NCBI RefSeq assembly: GCF_016093275.1
Contig: NZ_JAEDAK010000010.1
Location: forward strand, 122,270 to 186,269
Length of the DNA stretch: 64,000 bases
From: Inhella proteolytica
Lineage (GTDB): Bacteria > Pseudomonadota > Gammaproteobacteria > Burkholderiales > Burkholderiaceae_C
Direction: 5' to 3'
Part shown: positions 17,889-26,949 of the stretch, piece by piece
How the letters are laid out: each line of letters begins with the position of its first letter
Position numbering within the stretch: the first letter of the stretch is position 1
Made by a program: the position numbers and the translations under genes
The notes under the pieces: generated by a model
What the model was told of the DNA's origin: nothing
Seen by the model: the letters and a program-made list of their open reading frames with translations, nothing else
Databases searched by the model: none

Positions 17889-18464
17889 ATGAAGCCCGAT
17901 TCTGTTGCCGAGGATCCGCGCCGCGCGCTGCGCGATGTGTTGATTGAACTGCGCCAGGAGCTGCCGGACCGCCACCCGCGTTCCCAGGCCCTGCAGGAGG
18001 TGCTGCGCGTCTGGCTGCTGCAGCGGCGCGAGCAGCGCATCGGCGCCTACTGGCCGATCAAGGGCGAGTTCGACCCGCTGCCATCGCTTTACCGCTGGAG
18101 CGAGGACCACCCCGAGCGCCGCATCGGCCTGCCGGTGAAGCACCGCGACACCGGCTTGCTCAGCTACCACGTCTGGTACCCCGGCTGCCCGATGGAAGAG
18201 GACGCCTTCGGCATCCTCAAGCCCAAGGACACCGAGGCCTTCGAGCCCGAGCTGATCCTGGTGCCCTGCCTGGGCTACGGCGCCGGCGGCATGCGCGTGG
18301 GCTATGGCGGCGGCTTCGTGGACCGCACCCTGCGCCAGCGCGAGCCGCACCCCGTGACCTGCGGGCTGGCCTATGGCGTCAGCTACGTGCCCGGCCTGCA
18401 GGCGCGCCCTGAAGACCGGCCGCTGGATGCCATCCTGACCGATCTCGGGCCGGTCTGGCCCTGA
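17889..18464 (+). CDS. 5-formyltetrahydrofolate cyclo-ligase family, copy 2
   Basis: A 191-residue paralogue of the protein at 13331. It has YWPIKGEFDPLPS, an acidic central part with PMEEDAFGILKPKD, and the signature CLGYGAGGMRVGYGGGFVDR. ATG 17889 gives the usual N-terminus; the ORF is open to 17823, but that would run through the divergent start. Whether this copy performs the same ATP-dependent reaction or has diverged is not decidable here. It is convergent with the sensor gene, 3 nt between stops. Confidence 0.85.
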   Translation: MKPDSVAEDPRRALRDVLIELRQELPDRHPRSQALQEVLRVWLLQRREQRIGAYWPIKGEFDPLPSLYRWSEDHPERRIGLPVKHRDTGLLSYHVWYPGCPMEEDAFGILKPKDTEAFEPELILVPCLGYGAGGMRVGYGGGFVDRTLRQREPHPVTCGLAYGVSYVPGLQARPEDRPLDAILTDLGPVWP

Positions 18465-18467
18465 GAT

Positions 18468-19895
18468 TCAGCCTGGTCCGGGCTGGAGAGGCAGCAGCAG
18501 CTCCAGCCGGTTGCCGTTCGGCCGGTTCACGTAGCGAAGCTGGGCGGCCCACAGGCCGCTGAGCAGGCGCACCGCCAGATGGGCCTGGGCATGGCCATCG
18601 GGCGCATCGGCCGCAAGCCAGGGCTCGAACAGGCGCTGGCGGGCCTGGGCATCCAGGGGTGGGGCGTTGTCCTCGATCCACAGCAGCACCGTCTCGCTGC
18701 CCTGCAGGCGAAAGCCCAGATGCAGTTCGGCGCCCAGGCGGTGCGCCAGGCGCTCGCTCAGGGCCTGCTGCAGCAGCAGGCGCAGGGCGCTGTGAAGGGC
18801 CTGGCGCGGCCCCTGGAGCTTGAGTTCTGCGCCGGGCTCATAGCTCAGCAGGCATTCGAGCGCGCGCGCCTGCGGCCCCAGCTCCTGCAGCAGCTCTTGC
18901 AGCAGCGCGCCCAGGGCAAAACCCTGCGGGGTTTCGGCCTGGGCATCCGCCGGCAGGGCCAGCAGGGCATAGCTGCGCTCCAGCTGCTGGCGCTGCTGCT
19001 CGGCCAGCTGCAGCAGCGCGGCGCGCCGTTCCTGCAGCGCGGCCTCCAGGTCTGCATGGCGGCGCTGCAGGGCCTGATTGAGGATTTGCAGGCGTTGCGT
19101 CTGGCGCAGCAGCAGGGCTGCCAGGCCGCTGAGGCCGAGCACCACCGCCAGCGCGGCCAACGTCAGCAGATTAGCCTGCCAGGGCGTGACCGGGCTGTGC
19201 CTCAGGTCCACGCTCCAGTCGAAGCGCCAGCCGCCGGGCACGCTGGCCTCCTCGCGGCGGAACTGCTGCGCCAGCGCGGGCGGTGGGCCGGTCTCGGTGA
19301 CCGGATGCAGGCGTCCATTCAGGTCAACCAGCTGCAGGCGCAGATGCAGCCCGGCGGGCCAGTCCAGACCCTGCAATTGCTGGATCAGCCCTGGCACATC
19401 CAGCAGCAGCCAAACCCACTGATCGCCGGCCAGCGGACGTGCCAAAGGAATGCGTCCGTCCGGCATCGGCGCGCCCAGCTGTTCGCGGGGTTGGGCGGGC
19501 ACGCCGCGGCGCTCCAGCTCGTGCCAATCCTGCATCTGCAGGCCCATGCCGGCCAGCGGCTGCAACTGGCCCTGGGCATCCACCCGGGCGGCGGCGGCGG
19601 CCAGGGCGATTTCGCCGTCGCTGTCCTGGCTGACGGCGGCGAGGTCGATCTGGAAGGTCTGGCCGTCCGTCCAGCCTTGGCCGCGCGATTGCAGTACCAG
19701 CGCGCGCAGCAGCTGGCGGCGCAGTTCCAACCAATTCAGCACGAATTGCTGCGGCCGCTGGCTGGCGGCCTGCATTTCGATCAGCCAGCGCTCGCGCGCG
19801 GCCTGAGTGAGTGCGCGGCTGGCCCATACCACTGCGGCCAGCGCGGCCAGGCTGAGCGCGGCCCAGAGCAGCCAGCGGCGCGCGGCTGCGCTCAA
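18468..19895 (-). CDS. Membrane sensor with degenerate histidine-kinase ATPase domain
   Basis: A 475-residue protein: transmembrane helix about 8-27, periplasmic domain about 30-240, second helix about 242-263, a Gln/Leu/Arg-rich coiled coil to about 308, then a HATPase-like domain (330-470). Key kinase residues look lost: no phospho-acceptor His in the coiled coil, the N-box Asn replaced (LLLQQA), DNAPPL in place of DxGxG, and no GLGL in the ATP lid (GHAQAHLAV). FEPW and the final ELLLPL strand still fit the fold. It therefore looks like a pseudo-kinase. It overlaps the PstS-like gene by ATGA; no response regulator is nearby. Confidence 0.72.
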   Translation of the reverse strand: MSAAARRWLLWAALSLAALAAVVWASRALTQAARERWLIEMQAASQRPQQFVLNWLELRRQLLRALVLQSRGQGWTDGQTFQIDLAAVSQDSDGEIALAAAAARVDAQGQLQPLAGMGLQMQDWHELERRGVPAQPREQLGAPMPDGRIPLARPLAGDQWVWLLLDVPGLIQQLQGLDWPAGLHLRLQLVDLNGRLHPVTETGPPPALAQQFRREEASVPGGWRFDWSVDLRHSPVTPWQANLLTLAALAVVLGLSGLAALLLRQTQRLQILNQALQRRHADLEAALQERRAALLQLAEQQRQQLERSYALLALPADAQAETPQGFALGALLQELLQELGPQARALECLLSYEPGAELKLQGPRQALHSALRLLLQQALSERLAHRLGAELHLGFRLQGSETVLLWIEDNAPPLDAQARQRLFEPWLAADAPDGHAQAHLAVRLLSGLWAAQLRYVNRPNGNRLELLLPLQPGPG

Positions 19896-20293
19896 GGCGA
19901 GAAGACCACCTTCACGCTGGCGTCGACATCGGCCTTGTCCAGATAGGCCACGGCGTTGGGATTGCCGGCCAGGGCCGACTTGATGTCCGCCGCGCTGCCC
20001 AGCTCCTTGGGCGCCACACCCTTGCCGCTGAAGATCAGGCGCGACCAGATCGCCTTGACCTGCGAGGGCTCCTTGCCCAGCACCTTGCCGTAAAACTCGT
20101 CGCGCAGCGGCGGTGCGGCGGCCAGCAACTGGGCCTGGCCGGCACCGGGCAGCTCCTTGCTCACGCCCAGGTACAGGTCCACCACCTGGGCCTTTTCCAG
20201 TTTGGCCACCGGGCTCTTGGCCGAGACGACCACCACCACCTCGGCCTGCGCCGAGGCCATGCCCAGCAGCAACAGCAATGCACGCGTGTTCAT
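19892..20293 (-). CDS. Small PstS-like periplasmic substrate-binding protein
   Basis: A 133-residue exported protein with signal peptide MNTRALLLLLGMASAQA, then VVVVVSAKSPVAKLEK, VVDLYLGVSKELPG, KVLGKEPSQVKAIWSRLIFSG and AGNPNAVAYLDKADVD. This matches the short PBP-like phosphate-type proteins that lack most of full PstS (about 320 residues). The ligand is unknown. ATG 20293 begins the signal peptide. It lies between a porin-like gene and the pseudo-kinase, overlapping the latter by 4 nt, so it is a candidate sensing partner. Confidence 0.8.
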   Translation of the reverse strand: MNTRALLLLLGMASAQAEVVVVVSAKSPVAKLEKAQVVDLYLGVSKELPGAGQAQLLAAAPPLRDEFYGKVLGKEPSQVKAIWSRLIFSGKGVAPKELGSAADIKSALAGNPNAVAYLDKADVDASVKVVFSP

Positions 20294-20306
20294 GGGGCCT
20301 CCCGCG

Positions 20307-21581
20307 CTAGAACACGAAGTCCAGATTGACCGACAGCACATTCATCCGGCCGTCCCAGCTGGGGCCACGGTAGGCCGGGTTGATGGGGGGCAGGTTGGGG
20401 CTGTAGACCACCCCATTGATGCCGAGGAAGGGCGGGCGGTTTTGCTTGATGCGCTCGATCTGCACTTTCAGCGCAGCGCTCTCGTGGAAGTCCCAGCGCA
20501 GACCGAACTGCTGGGTCTTGCGGTCGTTCGGGTTGATCAGGTAGTGGTCGAAGGCGGCGTTCGCGGCAGCCGCGGCCGGTGGGGCTGCGGCGGCCGTGAG
20601 CAGGCCCAGCGCCGGCTCCTTGAAGCGCAGCGCGCCGGCGGCGGCATAGGGTGTCCAGCTGCCGATGCGGTAGCTGCCCTGCAGGTACCAGCCCTGCACA
20701 TCCGGGATCAGCGTGCTGTTGGAGTTGCGCCGCGCCCATTCCGCCTGCAGCGTGGCGCTGCCCAGCTCCGCGGCCATGGCCAGCGTGGCGATGTCGCCCT
20801 TGATGTCCTTGAAGCGGAAGCGCTGGGCGAACACGGCCGCGCAGTTGGTGCAGCCTGTGGCGCCGGAGGACAGGGTGTTGAGCGCCGCCTGGGTGGCGGG
20901 CAGGTTGCCGTCCAACGCGAAAGTGGTGAGGCCGCCACGCAAGGTCAGCGCCCCTTGCTGCCAGCGCGCGGCCAGCGAGGCCGTGCGATTGACCTGGATG
21001 CTGCCGTTGGTCAGGCTCAGGTCCGTCTTGCCCGCCGCGGCTTCAATCGCCAGGTTGCCGCCGCCCAGGGATTTCGACCAGTTCAGGTTGGCGCCATCGA
21101 TGCTGGTGATGGGGTTGACCTGGTAGACCGTCTGGTTCGGGCGGACGGCGATCTGCGCGAAGCCGATGTTGCGGGTGTCGGACAGCAGGAACACCGGCGC
21201 CACCACCCGGCCCAGCTTCAGGCTGAGGTCGGGGCTGGCGTCCCAGCCGAGGTAGAGCCACTCCACGCGCGGGCGGAAGCGGTCGATCACGTCGTCCTTG
21301 CTGAGCAGCTGCAGCACGCCGCGCACCGGCCCCGGTGCGTTGACGGTGAACTGCGTGGTGAGCTGGCTGTCGCCGTCGAAGCGCCAGTCCTTGTTGCTCG
21401 TGTAGCGCGCGGTGCGCTGGTCGGCGCGGGCGCCGGCCACCGGGTCGTCACCCTGGTAGGCGGCCAGGGTGCCGAAGGCATCGAACTTCAGCCAATCCGT
21501 CAGTTCTGCCGCCAGCAGCGGAGGTGCCCCACCCAAGAGCAGGCTTCCAAGCACGAGAGACCGGCGGGCTAGCGGATGCAT
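20307..21581 (-). CDS. Porin-like outer membrane beta-barrel protein
   Basis: A 424-residue exported protein with signal peptide MHPLARRSLVLGSLLLGGAP, then LTDWLKFDAFGTLAAYQGDD and many alternating strands ending in NLDFVF, the C-terminal aromatic signature of outer membrane barrels. An AGGAGG box lies 5 nt before ATG 21581, fixing the start; the ORF is open to 21713 without a credible N-terminus. A CTNC pair occurs mid-protein. It heads the three-gene run with the PstS-like protein (13 nt gap) and pseudo-kinase. Confidence 0.8.
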   Translation of the reverse strand: MHPLARRSLVLGSLLLGGAPPLLAAELTDWLKFDAFGTLAAYQGDDPVAGARADQRTARYTSNKDWRFDGDSQLTTQFTVNAPGPVRGVLQLLSKDDVIDRFRPRVEWLYLGWDASPDLSLKLGRVVAPVFLLSDTRNIGFAQIAVRPNQTVYQVNPITSIDGANLNWSKSLGGGNLAIEAAAGKTDLSLTNGSIQVNRTASLAARWQQGALTLRGGLTTFALDGNLPATQAALNTLSSGATGCTNCAAVFAQRFRFKDIKGDIATLAMAAELGSATLQAEWARRNSNSTLIPDVQGWYLQGSYRIGSWTPYAAAGALRFKEPALGLLTAAAAPPAAAAANAAFDHYLINPNDRKTQQFGLRWDFHESAALKVQIERIKQNRPPFLGINGVVYSPNLPPINPAYRGPSWDGRMNVLSVNLDFVF

Positions 21582-21697
21582 CGCGTCCTCCTGAGGGGGA
21601 GAGGCCAATGAGCAGCAGGGGCGAGCCAGCCTAGCCCAGCGGCCTGCCTTCTGCCTGCTAGGGTGAACCCCGCTGGCCAGCGCGCCGGGCTGGGCGC

Positions 21698-22594
21698 TCA
21701 GCCGGGCTGCCACCGGCCGACCAGCCGTCCCACCTCCGCCAGCACGGCCTCATCGGCGGCCTGGATGTCGCGGCTGCGGCGGGGGCCTTCGTAGTAGGCG
21801 GCGATCAGCCAGGGCGCGCGGTCCGGGCCGGGCCAGACGATGGCCACATCGTTGGTGAGGTCCTGCATGCTGGGGTGCAGGCCGGTGCCGGTCTTGTCGC
21901 CTGCGCGCCAGCCCTTGGGCAGACCCGCGCGCAGGCGGTACGTGCCGGTCTGCGTGGCTTCCATCCAGGCGATCAGGCGCGTGCGGCTCGCGGCTTGCAG
22001 CCAATCGCCTGTCAGCAGCCGGGCGGCGCTGGCCGCGATGGCGGCGGGCGTGCTGGTGTCGCGCAGCTCGCCCGGCGGCAGGCGGCTCATCTCGGGCTCC
22101 CAGCGGTCCAGGCGCGTCACCGTGTCGCCGCGCTCGCGCAGCCAGTCGGTCAGGCCGCTCGGGCCTCCGAACAGTTCGCGCAGCAGCAGGTTGGCGGCGG
22201 CGTTGTCGCTGGTGGTCTGGGTGGCCTCGGCCAGTTCCACGGCGCTGAGCCGGCCCTGGGCCAGATGGGCGCGCACCACCGGCGCATGCGAGACCAGATC
22301 TGCCTTGCCGAAGCGGATGGCGCGCTCGGCCGGCCAGCGGCCGGCGTCGATTCTCTGCAGCACCGCGCCGGCCAGCAGCAGCTTGAAGGTGGAGCACAGG
22401 CCGAAGCGCTCGTTAGCGCGGTGGCCGGCCTGGGCGCCGCTGCCGCTGTCCAGCACGGCCACGCCCAGGCGGCCGCCGGCGCGGGCTTCCAGGGCGGCCA
22501 GGGCCTGGCTCAGCTCCGGGCTGCTCAGCGCAAGGGCTGGCAGGGGCAGGGCGGCGGCCAGGGCCAGCAGGTGGCGGCGGGAGAGGTTTGGCAT
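21698..22594 (-). CDS. Class A serine beta-lactamase
   Basis: A 298-residue enzyme hydrolysing beta-lactams. Twin-arginine-like signal MPNLSRRHLLALAAALPLPA. All class A motifs are visible: STFK with Ser68 and Lys71, SDN at 129-131, WEPE with the general-base Glu166, and KTG at 234-236. A Cys precedes the active serine, as in Pen and KPC enzymes, but the residue two after KTG is Gly, not the Cys that forms the KPC/NMC disulfide. The spectrum is unknown; nothing marks a carbapenemase. Divergent from a LysR gene, as in Burkholderia penA-penR. Confidence 0.93.
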   Translation of the reverse strand: MPNLSRRHLLALAAALPLPALALSSPELSQALAALEARAGGRLGVAVLDSGSGAQAGHRANERFGLCSTFKLLLAGAVLQRIDAGRWPAERAIRFGKADLVSHAPVVRAHLAQGRLSAVELAEATQTTSDNAAANLLLRELFGGPSGLTDWLRERGDTVTRLDRWEPEMSRLPPGELRDTSTPAAIAASAARLLTGDWLQAASRTRLIAWMEATQTGTYRLRAGLPKGWRAGDKTGTGLHPSMQDLTNDVAIVWPGPDRAPWLIAAYYEGPRRSRDIQAADEAVLAEVGRLVGRWQPG

Positions 22595-22691
22595 AGAAGG
22601 TCTTGGCGTGAGGTCGGAGAGGGCGGCATGTTTCCCAGTGCGGCTGCTCTTGCCAAACAATGCCTGCTTGCGTCTGCCCCAAGTTTTTCTG

Positions 22692-23570
22692 ATGTCTCTG
22701 CCCCGCTACTCGCTCAATACCCTGCATGCCTTTGCGGCCGCCGCGCGCCACCTGAACCTGACCCGCGCGGCCGAGGAGCTGTGCGTCACGCAGGCGGCGG
22801 TCAGCCAGCAGGTCAAGCTGCTCGAAGCCCAGGTAGGCAAGGCGCTGTTCCTGCGCACCGCTCGCGGCCTGCAGCTCAGCGACGAGGGCGCGCTGCTGGC
22901 CGCACCGCTGCAGCAGGCCTTCGCGCAGATCGACGCCGCGCTGGCCCTGCTGCAGGACGACGGCCCGGCCGAGCGCCTCGGCGTGGCCGTGGTGGGCACG
23001 TTTGCGCAGGGCTTTCTGCTGGAGCGCCTGGCCGGTTTCCACGCCGCCCACCCGCGCATCGAACTGCGCCTGCAGACCCACAACAACAAGCTCGACCTGG
23101 CCATCGAGACGCTCGATTTCGCCATCCGCTTTGGCGATGGCGCCTGGCGCAGCGTCGAGGCCGAGCCCCTGTGCGCCGCGCCGCTGGCCCCGCTGTGCAG
23201 CCCCGCCCAGGCCGCCGAGCTGCGCCGCCCCGAGGACCTGCGCCGCTGCACCCTGCTGCGCTCCTACCGCGGCGAGGACTGGCCGGCCTGGGCGCGCGCC
23301 GCGGGGGTGCGCGAGCTGGTGGCGCGCGGGCCGCAGTTCGATTCCTCGGTGCTGATGGTGCAGGCGGCCCTGCTGGGCAGCGGCGTGGCGCTGGCACCGT
23401 CCTGCATGTTCCACCGCGAGCTGGCGCAGGGGCGTTTGGTGCAGCCCTTTGCCACCACGGTGGATGTGGGGCGTTACTGGTTGACGCGCAGCCTGGGCCG
23501 CGAATGGACGCCCGCGGCCCGCCAGTTCCGCGAATGGCTGCTCGCCGAGACCTCCAAAATGCTGGCATGA
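22692..23570 (+). CDS. AmpR/PenR-like LysR-family regulator
   Basis: A 292-residue LysR protein. The HTH reads NTLHAFAAAARHLNLTRAAE and VTQAAVSQQVKLLEAQVG, very like AmpR/GcvA. I placed the start at ATG 22692 because MSLPRYSLNTLHAF is the family N-terminus; the ORF is open far upstream through the beta-lactamase. The 97-nt divergent gap with bla is the classical AmpR-ampC/PenR-penA layout, so it probably regulates bla. No peptidoglycan-recycling gene is adjacent. Overlaps the peptidase gene by ATGA. Confidence 0.87.
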   Translation: MSLPRYSLNTLHAFAAAARHLNLTRAAEELCVTQAAVSQQVKLLEAQVGKALFLRTARGLQLSDEGALLAAPLQQAFAQIDAALALLQDDGPAERLGVAVVGTFAQGFLLERLAGFHAAHPRIELRLQTHNNKLDLAIETLDFAIRFGDGAWRSVEAEPLCAAPLAPLCSPAQAAELRRPEDLRRCTLLRSYRGEDWPAWARAAGVRELVARGPQFDSSVLMVQAALLGSGVALAPSCMFHRELAQGRLVQPFATTVDVGRYWLTRSLGREWTPAARQFREWLLAETSKMLA

Positions 23571-24937
23571 CCCCGACTCCGGACCTCGCGGCCCTTTACG
23601 CCGCCCACCTCGCCACCCTGCAGCAGCGCCTGGCCCAGGCGCTGGGCGCGCAGGGCCTGGATGCCCTGCTGGTGGCCGCCGGCCAGGAGAAGTTCGCCTT
23701 CCTGGACGACCGCCCCTACAACTTCCAGCCCAACCCGCATTTCGTGCACTGGCTGCCGCTCACCGGCACGCACGCCGCGCCCGGCAGCTGGCTGGTGTTG
23801 CTGCCGGGCCAGCGCCCGCGCCTGCTGTTCCTGCAGCCCGAGGACTATTGGCATGCCCCGCCCGCTGCCCCGGCCGGCTACTGGGTCAGCGCCTGGGAGA
23901 TCGAGACCTTCCGCCAGCCCGAGGCCTTGCTGGCCCGCCTGCGCGAACTGGCGCCGGCGCGCAGCGCGCAGATCGCCGAGACCGACGCTGCACTGCCCGA
24001 GCTGAGCCTGAACCCGCAGCCCCTGCTGGACGCGCTGCACTTCGCGCGCGGCTGCAAGACCGCTTACGAGCGCGTGCTGATGCGCGGCGCCAGCCGGCGT
24101 GCCGCCCTGGGCCATCTGGGTGCACGTGCCGCCTTCGAGGGCGGTGGATCGGAAGCAGACATCCACAGCGCCTATCTGACCGCCAGCGGCCAGGCCGAAC
24201 GCGAGCTGCCCTACGGCAACATCGTGGGCCTCGGCGCCCATGGCGCGGTGCTGCATTGGCAGCATCAGGACAGCCAGCCCCCGGCGCAAGCCACCAGCCT
24301 GCTGATCGACGCCGGCGCGGCCTGTGGTGGCTACGCGGCCGACATCACGCGCAGCTGGCTGCACCCCGAGGCGGCTGCCGGCGCTGCGCGCGACGACTTC
24401 GCAGCCCTGCTGACTGGCATGGAGGCCTTGCAGCTCGCCCTGGTGGACGAGGTGCGCGAGGGCACGGACTATGTGGCCATCCACCTCAGCGCCCATCGCC
24501 GCATCGCCCAGCTGCTGCTGGACCAGCGCCTGCTCTCCGGCCTGAGCGCCGAGGCCGCCGTGGCCCAGGGCCTGAGCGCGCACTTCTTCCCGCATGGCGT
24601 CGGCCATCTGCTGGGCCTGCAGGTGCACGATGTCGCCGGCCTGCAGGTCGACGCCACCGGCACACGTCGCGAGCGACCCGCTGGCCACCCCTACCTGCGC
24701 CTGACGCGCGTGCTCAGCGAGGGCATGGCCGTCACCATCGAGCCCGGCCTGTACTTCGTGCCCCTGCTGCTGACGGCGCTGCGCCAGGGCCCGCTGGCCG
24801 GCCATGTGGACTGGGCGCGCGTGGAGGCGCTGCGGCCCTTCGGCGGCATCCGCATCGAAGACGATGTGGTGTGCAACGGCCCCGGCCAGGCGCCCGAGAA
24901 CCTGACGCGCGAGGCCTTCCAGGTGCTGCAAGCCTGA
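23567..24937 (+). CDS. pepQ: Xaa-Pro dipeptidase (M24 family, PepQ-like)
   Basis: A 456-residue cytosolic metallopeptidase cleaving the bond before proline in dipeptides. The creatinase-type N-domain is followed by the pita-bread domain with metal ligands: DAGAACGGYAADITRSW (two Asp), HGVGHLLGLQVHD (His), TIEPGLYF (Glu) and the final Glu in GGIRIEDDV. Length suits the PepQ type. The ATG overlaps the LysR stop (ATGA), tying it to the regulator transcript. Confidence 0.88.
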   Translation: MTPTPDLAALYAAHLATLQQRLAQALGAQGLDALLVAAGQEKFAFLDDRPYNFQPNPHFVHWLPLTGTHAAPGSWLVLLPGQRPRLLFLQPEDYWHAPPAAPAGYWVSAWEIETFRQPEALLARLRELAPARSAQIAETDAALPELSLNPQPLLDALHFARGCKTAYERVLMRGASRRAALGHLGARAAFEGGGSEADIHSAYLTASGQAERELPYGNIVGLGAHGAVLHWQHQDSQPPAQATSLLIDAGAACGGYAADITRSWLHPEAAAGAARDDFAALLTGMEALQLALVDEVREGTDYVAIHLSAHRRIAQLLLDQRLLSGLSAEAAVAQGLSAHFFPHGVGHLLGLQVHDVAGLQVDATGTRRERPAGHPYLRLTRVLSEGMAVTIEPGLYFVPLLLTALRQGPLAGHVDWARVEALRPFGGIRIEDDVVCNGPGQAPENLTREAFQVLQA

Positions 24938-25017
24938 ACCTCGGCGCTCCTTCTTCATGAGGTAGGCAGGCGGCCCCGCTTGCATGAGCATCGCCCGGCA
25001 CACAGCGGGAGGAAGCC

Positions 25018-26949
25018 ATGCGAGCGTGGATGGACCGTCTGAATACCGGCGCGAAGTTCGCGCTCGTGGCCCTGCTGCTGGCCTTGCCCTGCGCCTGGCT
25101 GGGCCAGCGCCTGGTGCAGCTGGAGTGGCAGACCTGGCAGGTGGCGCGGCAGGAAAACCAGGGCACGCCCATTGCCGCCACCCTGGTGCGCGCCCAGCTG
25201 GCCCTGATGCGCCAGCGCGGGCAGGCGGCGCTGCTGCTGAGTCGCAGCGACAGTCCGCTGCCGCCCTTCCAGGCCGCCCAGCTGGACTTGATGCAGGCCC
25301 TGGACGAAGCCCAGCGCAGCCTGCAGCACCCGGACATCCAGGGCAGCACCCGGGCCGCGCTGGAGCGCCAGCGCCGTGAGCTGGAGGAGCTGGGGGCCGC
25401 CATCGTCAGCCGCGGCCCGACGCCGCTGCAAAGCCTGCAGCGCCACCAGGCCCAGCTGCGCGCCCTGGTGGAGCTGACCGGCCGGGTGATGCACGACACC
25501 CTGCTGTCCTACGACCCCAGCGTCGACGGCTACCACCTCATCATTGCCAGCTTCGACGCCGTGCCCGACCTGATCGACAGCCTGGGCCGGCTGCGTGCCC
25601 TCAGCGCGCTCAGCCTGCTCAACGGCGCCACCGAGGCCCAGCGCCAGCAGATCCTGCTCCTGCACGGCGAGGTGAACGACCGCCTCAGCCGCGTGCAGCT
25701 GCATTACGAGCTGGCCGCCCAGGCCAATGCCGAGCTGCTGCCCGCACTGCCGGGTGAGAACCTGGCGCGCGAGGTGGCGCTGCTGCGCCAGCTCAGCCAG
25801 CAGGCCGTGGGAGCAGAGGGCGGCGCCGAGCCCCGCCAGGTGGCGGCCGCCTTCGAGGCCATGAGCCAGCCCATCAACCGGCTGCTGGAGCAATCCCTGC
25901 GTGCCCAGCAGGCCCTGCGTGCCCTGCTGGGCGAGCGCGAGGCTGATGCCCGCCTGGCGCTGCTCGGTCTTGCCGGTGGCGGCTTGCTGCTGGCCCTGTT
26001 CAGCCTGCTGCTGGCAGCGCGCCTGGTGCGCTCCATCACCGCGCCGGTGGCGCTGGCCATCGAGGCCGCCCACGCGATTGCCGGCGGCAATCTGCAGGCC
26101 AAGGTGCCGCTGCGCGGCCGCAACGACATGGGCCTGCTGCTGCAGGCGCTGGAGGACATGCGCGCCAAGCTGGTGAACGTCTGCCAGGCCGTGCGCCAGG
26201 GCGCCGAGCAGGTGGCCGTGGCCAGCCAGCAGATTGCGGTGGGAAATATCGATCTCTCCACCCGCACCGAACGCCAGGCCAGCGCCGTGCAGCAGACGGC
26301 GGCCTCGATGGAGCAGCTGGGCGGCGCCGTGCGCAGCAATGCCGAGCACGCCGATCAGGCGCGCGGCATCGCCAGCCAGACGGTGCAGCAGGCCGAGGTG
26401 GGCCTGCGCGTGGTCACCCAGGTGGTGGGGCAGATCCAGGCCGTGAACCAGAGCTCGCAGCGCATCGGCAGCATCATTGGTGTCATCGACAGCATCGCCT
26501 TCCAGACCAATCTGCTGGCCCTGAACGCGGCGGTGGAAGCGGCCCGGGCCGGCGAGGCCGGGCGCGGCTTTGCGGTGGTGGCCAGCGAGGTGCGCGAGCT
26601 GGCCGGCCGCGTGGCCGGGGCCGCAGCCGAAGTGAAGCAGCTCATCGGTGGCATGACCGACCAGGTGGCCGGCACCAGCAGCCAGGCGCGCAGCGCGGGC
26701 GATGCCGTCAACGAGGTGGTGGCCTCCATCCAGCGCCTGGGCGACCTGGTGTCCGCCATCAGCCGTGCCAGCCAGGAACAGCGCGACGGCGTGCTGCAGG
26801 CCAGCCAGGCCGTCACCGACATGGACCACAGCACCCAGCAGAACGCCGCCCTGGTGGAAGAGAGTGCCGCTGCGGCCGAGAGCCTGCGCCAGCAGAGCGA
26901 CGAACTGCTCAGCGTGGTGGGCGCATTCAGGCTGCCCGCGGCCGCCTGA
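25018..26949 (+). CDS. Methyl-accepting chemotaxis protein
   Basis: A 643-residue chemoreceptor. First membrane helix about 13-30; a large, Leu/Gln-rich, helical periplasmic domain to about 320; a second helix about 322-342; HAMP beginning [15 protein letters not shown]; then the signalling domain with the hairpin [20 protein letters not shown] and [17 protein letters not shown]. No C-terminal NWETF-like CheR tether is seen. GGAGG lies just upstream of the ATG. The ligand is unknown. Convergent with the phosphatase gene: the two stop codons form TGATCA with no gap. Confidence 0.94.
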   Translation: MRAWMDRLNTGAKFALVALLLALPCAWLGQRLVQLEWQTWQVARQENQGTPIAATLVRAQLALMRQRGQAALLLSRSDSPLPPFQAAQLDLMQALDEAQRSLQHPDIQGSTRAALERQRRELEELGAAIVSRGPTPLQSLQRHQAQLRALVELTGRVMHDTLLSYDPSVDGYHLIIASFDAVPDLIDSLGRLRALSALSLLNGATEAQRQQILLLHGEVNDRLSRVQLHYELAAQANAELLPALPGENLAREVALLRQLSQQAVGAEGGAEPRQVAAAFEAMSQPINRLLEQSLRAQQALRALLGEREADARLALLGLAGGGLLLALFSLLLAARLVRSITAPVALAIEAAHAIAGGNLQAKVPLRGRNDMGLLLQALEDMRAKLVNVCQAVRQGAEQVAVASQQIAVGNIDLSTRTERQASAVQQTAASMEQLGGAVRSNAEHADQARGIASQTVQQAEVGLRVVTQVVGQIQAVNQSSQRIGSIIGVIDSIAFQTNLLALNAAVEAARAGEAGRGFAVVASEVRELAGRVAGAAAEVKQLIGGMTDQVAGTSSQARSAGDAVNEVVASIQRLGDLVSAISRASQEQRDGVLQASQAVTDMDHSTQQNAALVEESAAAAESLRQQSDELLSVVGAFRLPAAA

